The notes under the pieces are model-generated. The model saw only the letters and a program-made list of their open reading frames with translations. It did not search any database and was not told where the DNA came from. From contig JAHIZR010000352.1 in NCBI GenBank assembly GCA_018814465.1, forward strand, positions 1-11,916: 11,916 nt of DNA, in the 5' to 3' direction. Position numbers and translations under genes: made by a program. Positions 10,201 through 11,916 of the stretch are shown here, piece after piece (position 1 is the stretch's first letter; each line of letters starts with the position of its first letter). The stretch comes from a bacterium (GTDB lineage: Bacteria > Electryoneota > RPQS01).

Positions 10201-10471
10201 GCTGAATCTCGAGAAGCCTAAACTGAGTCCGGAATGTGGCCGTGGTCATTAAAGAGTCTATCTCAATCCTCTGAACCACCAGTTGCTGCGAGCTCTTAAA
10301 TAAAGCGCGGTCGGAAAAAGCGGATATTCCTCGTTCTTCCTGTTGGAAGAAATCATTATTCGTCATGTCGTCAATCAATGAAACAGAAAAGCCCACCCCG
10401 GCATGAGCAACCAGTCCGCTCATGATAAGGCAGGCAAACAGCATCAACGACAGTTTGAGTAATGATCTCAA
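4205..10471 (-). CDS. sprA: T9SS outer-membrane translocon SprA (cell surface protein SprA/Sov family)
   Basis: This uninterrupted 2088-residue protein is recognised as SprA, the very large beta-barrel through which T9SS cargo crosses the outer membrane (Sov in Porphyromonas). Residues 1-24 are a signal peptide ending AHA. Family marks include FSITGKVGEKVEVKVDQD and FDFENSI...IIKKVEAGNVSL (about 196-248); EGEFAQVLPNPN (about 782-793); DDFEGSRRATPLGMMRGNWS (about 806-825); Asp/Asn/Gly-rich loops (about 960-1050); MFIHGG followed by VVLRLGKSYGN (about 1200-1245); and a C-terminal half of alternating strands ending in FGIQVRIAIRG. It is somewhat shorter than the roughly 2400-residue Flavobacterium johnsoniae protein. 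The start appears to be TTG (10471-10469): no ATG, GTG or other TTG occurs in frame before the upstream stop, and starting at ATG codon 10 would remove the basic n-region. No clear ribosome site is seen. It is first in the minus-strand cluster. Confidence 0.93.
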   Translation of the reverse strand: MRSLLKLSLMLFACLIMSGLVAHAGVGFSVSLIDDMTNNDFFQQEERGISAFSDRALFKSSQQLVVQRIEIDSLMTTATFRTQFRLLEIQQPSIMSYETYKQMRLRKDIQDLYREEYAMHFLPQAKAGGGEGIAIDVPFRIKSKAFRRIFGGDNIGLRVSGQITIDGKLSQQKLGQVSQATQQDKSTSFHIDMQQRFSITGKVGEKVEVKVDQDSERLFDFENSIMLTYTGNENEIIKKVEAGNVSLNMSGPQRATISGRNKGLFGLKTEAQIGNLNLTGIASLERGQKNRLSPHQNSRRTPFTEKEILRDQYFWLSKDSIDFLGDPIPLPNYREQYRHYSASRGHTIAGDSRILGLQVYITTIDPPINETALNGEAVALNYYRYYNGEIPKASIPTNDYVYGSWRLMKEYQYDLDPLLGTIRFKQRMSENEAIACAFVLENGQMFGSYGTEDEINPDSLQLILLRTKSPSPADSGTWDLMFRHVYSLGGQNIDPEDFKIDIIRKASSSNLEEIGPPTDDRSYLTVFGFDIQGESGGDPDGKVDNTQGTLIDYVQGELHFLDLTPFDPSGYWIGDGYEDSSPLRQLNEDSTSQDYGSGYLNPALYTKAVGDLSSTGSKWNFVAEFTGVSSVYELGVLVLEGSEEVYLNGNLLQRGVGYTIDYLSGRLTIIDPAAKLSGAELDITYESGTVFQIDKKTLLGLRAEYGLWGDAANRSYVGGMMLYLNEQTMDRRVRVGNEPMRNTLYDINTVLNFKPKFLTPAVNMLPLVQTSAESRFSIEGEFAQVLPNPNALSNDATGDKDGLAFLDDFEGSRRATPLGMMRGNWSIASIPEDEAIDKRRGRFKWWNPMTEQQVEVQEVFPEKETNNDVAERLQTMIFEFVPDETANSNPRRSWGGVMRYLGEGFANQSQTKFIEFWIELPGNPEGRLVVDLGTISEDALPDGKMSSEDTPIEGEVASNEQREYGNGILDNGEDTGIDGIGLPDPADSAYWNGLENPPVPSWDDYGYSPGSSDFEFVNGMEGNGGNGALEGNEDPDTEDLNRNKILDTENSYFSYSIDLDYDSPYIVGGEETERWRLFRVPLDSLDNPVLDIVGQPSMSDIRWARVYMTGMSRRTRLRIVQMDLVSNEWLPEDDTENITITVINNHENPGYESPPGVQGEIDPITNLRQREQSLVLQLNNLREPYFIAKNLYQDVNLIQYQRMKMFIHGGGINDNETNSPHFKDNTYEVVLRLGKSYGNIHNDYYEIIQTIKPGWAPDYNTIDIALDSLSHLHIYRENYVNAHNDSVDGSRSAEERDSGLAILDQYARFAYAIDETQPGDSIAIFGRPSLQNVEFIAIGVRPIKDENGNPRNPHISSEGLEIWADELRLTNIHKDAGTAVEMRADLALADFMTLNGTFSQIDADFHRVDERMTGASLVGREDKLAYRGNVTLNLHKFFLERWNISIPVTMNYTEELGTPKFIPNTDARVDREDAQDSIKSYTRKTGYTASFSKTGSSPSPIVRWSIEKLKLNWNHSDTRTRGFTRGRSTSKRTDVSSTYNFPTATGRGIAPLWFLRPVPMLSLIGSPRLHFKPKTLQFGFTANQADERSRNQAGVRTVRPSFSMTQKVSTSYEPFQPLSLTYDRNHSTVHRSDSLHTKGWKELFAGSLGELTSASQTASANYSPHFTSWFSPAFSYGSRYDWSNRNLEDEANQEISNNRSLGGDVTLDFRSVLGGGDRGGRGRAAGGRREREPDQGAAEDDSTEVARPPGPSLAKRLSTVLFPFKKALSILDPVTLSYDNSISHSDRATLGQATPEYQFGLTQDPGIPRVENTTNIPSLTTTDSYSGRSGIRFTRNISTTLNYNWRQTDTEQTNLRRSTEQTMFWLGNDSNPPTYPFLDYNLTWSGLEKIAFLGRATESISLSNALSSSMKEEKTSVDTSDVRVFRLQSRDYVRNWNPLLGIDITWKGGIGSSIKFDRQESFKDALATNQRTKTLKSGILVTVSYVMNTGFRLPLLWMSAIRLQNRTTFSMNFDYRKSLTAGTQTSVDTYVDREKTTSWSLQPRVDYSFSETVTGGAQVMMQQNKNEITHQTNRLFEFGIQVRIAIRG
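5218..5336 (-). other. Arg/Gly- and Glu-rich low-complexity linker inside SprA
   Basis: Residues about 1712-1751 of SprA switch from strand-like sequence to a low-complexity stretch: GGGDRGGRGRAAGGRRERE, then acidic EDDSTE, then Pro-rich RPPGPS, before returning to strand-like sequence. It lies within the C-terminal barrel region and is best read as a disordered loop between strands. Whether it faces the periplasm or the outside cannot be told. Confidence 0.6.
7325..7590 (-). other. Asp/Asn-rich, calcium-loop-like segment of SprA
   Basis: Residues about 960-1050 contain D-x-N/G-x-D type loops, including NGILDNGEDTGIDGIG and EDPDTEDLNRNKILD, resembling dockerin or thrombospondin type 3 calcium-binding loops. 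Comparable acidic loops are usual at this place in SprA-family proteins outside Bacteroidota, as far as I recall. Calcium binding is inferred, not shown. Confidence 0.5.
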
Positions 10472-10472
10472 T

Positions 10473-10544
10473 CTACGACCAAAGGATTTGAAAAATGGAG
10501 TTCTGCGAGTTTTTCTCGCATGGATGCATAGGTCTTGTCGACAT
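10473..10544 (-). other. Possible 23-codon upstream ORF ending 1 nt before the sprA TTG
   Basis: Minus-strand ATG at 10544-10542 opens a 23-residue frame (MSTRPMHPCEKNS...QILWS) that stops with TAG at 10475-10473, giving TAG-A-TTG at the sprA start. The frame differs from that of sprA. It has no ribosome site and may be chance. If translated, it could deliver ribosomes to the weak TTG start. Confidence 0.2.
10504..10520 (-). other. Small hairpin in the sprA leader
   Basis: TGCGAG-AAAAA-CTCGCA on the minus strand forms a perfect 6-bp stem with a 5-nt A loop, about 33 nt before the sprA start. No T tract follows it, so it is not an intrinsic terminator. It may shape or protect the 5' leader. 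Confidence 0.4.
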
Positions 10545-10586
10545 ACTATTATGAGTAGCCGAACTTAACACAAAAGAATAGCAGAA

Positions 10587-10614
10587 AACCTTCGGTTCAA
10601 ATCCTCCGAAAATT
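10587..10614 (-). other. Leader hairpin with G-U pairs that favour the minus-strand RNA
   Basis: On the minus strand AATTTTCGG pairs with CCGAAGGTT around a 10-nt loop, giving nine pairs of which two are G-U. On the plus strand only the inner five pairs hold. This asymmetry suggests that, if it is functional, it acts in RNA read towards sprA. It lies about 15 nt after the proposed transcription start. Confidence 0.35.
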
Positions 10615-10636
10615 GTAGAAAGCTTGAAGATTACTC

Positions 10637-10665
10637 AACTTAGCAAAATTTATCCTGAATGGCAA
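10637..10665 (-). promoter_or_regulatory. Candidate sigma70-type promoter for the sprA operon
   Basis: On the minus strand TTGCCA (10665-10660) and TAAGTT (10642-10637) are separated by 17 bp, and the -10 is preceded by TGC, an extended -10 feature. Transcription would start near 10630, giving a leader of about 160 nt before sprA. The match is moderate. Confidence 0.35.
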
Positions 10666-10711
10666 GGCAAAACAGCCGGATTTGTTATTTTAACGCCTTT
10701 AAGAGTCAGTG

Positions 10712-10770
10712 GTTAGCACCCTTGTTCCGGCAAACTCCGGGAGCAGTCCTTGCAAATCAGGGTGCAAAAC
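10712..10770 (+). other. Possible RNA element with competing helices
   Basis: GCACCC (10716-10721) pairs with GGGTGC (10760-10765), enclosing a TCCGG/CCGGG hairpin (10726-10741). A second helix, TTGCA (10750-10754) with TGCAA (10763-10767), uses part of the same 3' strand, so the two are mutually exclusive. No promoter was recognised just before it, and it lies upstream of the strong promoter at 10936. It could equally be DNA-level or chance structure. Confidence 0.25.
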
Positions 10771-10935
10771 AAAATGTATCAATAAAGCCATTGTTAATTA
10801 TGGCATTGCGAGCTTAATCGCTATAGACATCAGAAACATCTGCCTTAGTGGCCGCTCTGCTTAGGCTAAGTTTACCACAGAATCCGCGTGGAGAAATCGC
10901 CTCCATTCTTGTTATCGGCATATTCATCATTCTGC

Positions 10936-10964
10936 TTGACAACTCAATAATTTTTTTGTATAGT
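10936..10964 (+). promoter_or_regulatory. Near-consensus sigma70-type promoter
   Basis: TTGACA (10936-10941) and TATAGT (10959-10964) are separated by exactly 17 bp containing a run of seven T. The -35 is perfect and the -10 has one mismatch to TATAAT. Transcription would begin near 10971 and run into the leader, the terminator at 11175-11213 and then the MATE gene. Confidence 0.65.
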
Positions 10965-11021
10965 TAAAGGCAACAAACTCTAAATACAGCAAATTTTCAA
11001 TTTATATAGAGTCTCCCTTCG

Positions 11022-11150
11022 ATGATCCCGATCACCTACATTCAGGCAACCATCTCAGCCGTAAAGGTCGCAGGCCTCTCTCCGGTCTTTGTCGGCATTG
11101 ATTTGGGCTTTAATACAAACGCGCCCGGCGTTGGGAGAAAGTGGCTTTAG
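11022..11150 (+). CDS. Possible 42-residue small protein in the MATE leader
   Basis: ATG at 11022 opens 42 codons ending in TAG at 11148-11150. The product begins MIPITYIQATIS and ends APGVGRKWL. It lies between a near-consensus promoter and an intrinsic terminator that begins 25 bp after the stop, which is the layout of a monocistronic small gene or a leader peptide. Against it, there is no ribosome site before the ATG, the sequence is not recognised, and the same bases can be read as RNA helices. It is not a typical amino-acid-run attenuator peptide. Confidence 0.22.
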   Translation: MIPITYIQATISAVKVAGLSPVFVGIDLGFNTNAPGVGRKWL

Positions 11151-11174
11151 TCCACACTTGAATCGAGTTTCTCG

Positions 11175-11213
11175 AACCCATCGCTGAAAGACTTCGGCGA
11201 TGGGTTTTTCTTT
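11175..11213 (+). terminator. Intrinsic (Rho-independent) terminator
   Basis: The 5' arm AACCCATCGCTGAA (11175-11188) pairs with the 3' arm TTCGGCGATGGGTT (11193-11206) around the tetraloop AGAC. The stem is a 12-bp GC-rich core with one T-G pair plus two outer A-T pairs, and is followed by TTTTTCTTT. On the opposite strand no T tract follows, so it acts on plus-strand transcription. It ends about 50 bp before the first possible MATE start codon. Confidence 0.88.
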
Positions 11214-11262
11214 AATAAACAATTATTTAGCCAGTGCAATCCTATAACCAGTCGATACTGCC

Positions 11263-11916
11263 ATGCTGAGCATCCGCCCCACATCGAGGGTCATTGCGAT
11301 CCTCCACCGAAATAATCCCGAAAACGGTGTCGAGTCAATTACCTCCTCTCTGAAAAAGAAGATTACTAAAGAGGTAATCCGCATGGGGCTGCCCTCTATG
11401 GCCAGCTTCATGCTCATGACGGTTTACGACTTAACAGATACTTTCTGGCTGGCGAAACTGGGTCCGGAACCGGTGGCGGCGGTGACGGTTTTCGGTGCGC
11501 TGATCTGGATTCTGACTTTCCCGAATCAGGTCATCGGAGCCGGCAGCGTCGCCATCATCAGCCGCCGCTTTGGTGCGGGCGACTTAGCCATGACCGAGCG
11601 GGCGATTAAAGGTACCTTTGTCTCCAAATTCGGGATTGGTACTCTGCTGGGACTTGTCGGACTGCTGATTACGCCGTGGATGATGGTGCTGTTGGGAGCG
11701 GAGCCGGATGTGGCGAAGTTGGCTGTGGACTATGGTATTATCCAGTGTATTGTCCTCGGCTTTCAACTGGCCAGCTTCTCGGTTTATACAGCCTTGCGAG
11801 GCATCGGACGGCCGGCTGCAGGAATGTGGATCAGCGTCGCCGGAACTATTGTTAATGTGGTGATGGATCCCCTCCTCATTTTTGGGATTGGTCCTTTCCC
11901 CGAAATGGGAATCGTG
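11263..11916 (+). CDS. MATE-family multidrug/toxin efflux transporter, 3' end outside window
   Basis: The open frame gives 218 residues and runs off the right edge; full-length MATE proteins are about 450, so roughly the first half is present. MATE transporters are inner-membrane antiporters that expel drugs or metabolites using Na+ or H+ gradients. Visible family features are MGLPSMASFMLMTVYDLTDTFWLAKLG (TM1 and loop, about 41-67, given here only as the region name), VAAVTVFGAL (TM2), GAGSVAIISRRFGAGD (92-107), ALRGIGRP (177-184) and the conserved VNVVMDPLLIFG (197-208), with alternating hydrophobic spans. The start is uncertain. ATG 11263 is the first after an in-frame TAA (11245) but has no ribosome site and adds an atypical soluble stretch of about 30 residues. 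ATG 11383 has a good ribosome site but begins right at TM1. Confidence 0.88.
   Translation, partial: MLSIRPTSRVIAILHRNNPENGVESITSSLKKKITKEVIRMGLPSMASFMLMTVYDLTDTFWLAKLGPEPVAAVTVFGALIWILTFPNQVIGAGSVAIISRRFGAGDLAMTERAIKGTFVSKFGIGTLLGLVGLLITPWMMVLLGAEPDVAKLAVDYGIIQCIVLGFQLASFSVYTALRGIGRPAAGMWISVAGTIVNVVMDPLLIFGIGPFPEMGIV
11368..11374 (+). promoter_or_regulatory. Shine-Dalgarno-like site before an internal MATE start
   Basis: AAAGAGG lies 8 nt before ATG 11383-11385, a better ribosome site than anything before ATG 11263. Using this start would remove 40 residues, including the short KKKITKEVIR stretch that usually precedes TM1 in this family, so the choice stays open. Confidence 0.4.

Larger units (their letters stand above)
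10545..10935. other. Intergenic stretch without a recognisable gene
   Basis: Apart from the candidate sprA promoter and leader hairpins, this AT-richer stretch holds only short inverted repeats: the helix pair at 10712-10770, GCCAT/ATGGC at 10787-10804, and CTTAG/CTAAG repeats near 10844-10870. I see no tRNA, no long open frame with coding character, and no remnant of a known element. Confidence 0.5.
10971..11213 (+). ncRNA. Candidate structured leader or small RNA before the MATE gene
   Basis: The interval from the predicted transcription start to the end of the intrinsic terminator is about 243 nt. Possible helices are TCTCCC (11012-11017) with GGGAGA (11133-11138) closing a domain of about 125 nt; within it GGC/GCC (11045-11060), GGCC/GGTC (11073-11087) and GGGC/GCCC (11105-11126); then TCGAG-TTT-CTCGA (11163-11175) next to the terminator. 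I do not recognise any known riboswitch family, 6S RNA, SRP RNA, tmRNA or RNase P. It may be an attenuator controlling the transporter, an independent small RNA, or the transcript of a small protein. Confidence 0.35.

Noticed and set aside
10504..10520. TGCGAG/CTCGCA hairpin as an intrinsic terminator
   Set aside because: The T run is in the loop on the plus strand, and no T tract follows the stem on either strand.
10591..10610. GGTTCAAATCC resembling a tRNA T-loop
   Set aside because: No acceptor, D or anticodon arms can be drawn around it; it is explained by the TTCGG/CCGAA hairpin.
10971..11213. Known riboswitch, 6S, SRP, tmRNA or RNase P RNA
   Set aside because: Conserved core sequences that I know for these families are absent by eye.
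11223..11417. 64-codon minus-strand frame at the MATE start
   Set aside because: It overlaps the MATE coding region, has no ribosome site and no recognisable product.

Overview
The window looks like chromosome of a bacterium from the FCB assemblage (Bacteroidota and relatives, or one of the candidate phyla near them). The main evidence is a complete gene for SprA, the giant outer-membrane translocon of the type IX secretion system (T9SS), which is essentially confined to that group. A Bacteroidota-type glutaminyl cyclase and a lipoprotein with 'choice-of-anchor'-like repeats point the same way. I cannot name a genus or a definite phylum. No mobile element, CRISPR array, rRNA or tRNA is visible.

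Layout. From about 10471 down to 1 the minus strand carries five closely packed genes, read from right to left: sprA (10471-4205), a secreted M28-family glutaminyl cyclase-like enzyme (4221-3331), a Ppx/GppA exopolyphosphatase-family protein (3324-2392), a surface lipoprotein (2395-1121) and a secreted BNR/Asp-box protein that runs off the left edge (1124 to <1). The junctions are a 17-bp overlap, a 6-bp gap, an ATGA overlap and a second ATGA overlap, so this is almost certainly one operon with translational coupling. The three distal genes start with ATG, and the last two have clear Shine-Dalgarno sites. The two proximal genes appear to start with TTG.

The 791-bp region from 10472 to 11262 has no convincing large gene and separates the operon from a plus-strand gene. 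Its left part holds a candidate minus-strand promoter and two leader hairpins for sprA. Its right part holds a near-consensus plus-strand promoter (TTGACA-17-TATAGT), a leader of about 240 nt containing a 42-codon ORF and possible RNA helices, and a strong intrinsic terminator. About 50 bp after that terminator begins a MATE-family efflux transporter, cut by the right edge.

How it fits together. SprA would carry proteins across the outer membrane. The glutaminyl cyclase would cap N-terminal glutamines of exported proteins in the periplasm. The lipoprotein and the BNR protein look like envelope or surface products; the BNR protein has a predicted signal-peptide cut leaving Gln at +1, as the Bacteroidetes 'Q-rule' expects. 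The Ppx/GppA gene has no evident secretion role and is the odd member. The most notable unexplained items are this sprA-glutaminyl cyclase operon and the promoter-leader-terminator module before the MATE gene.
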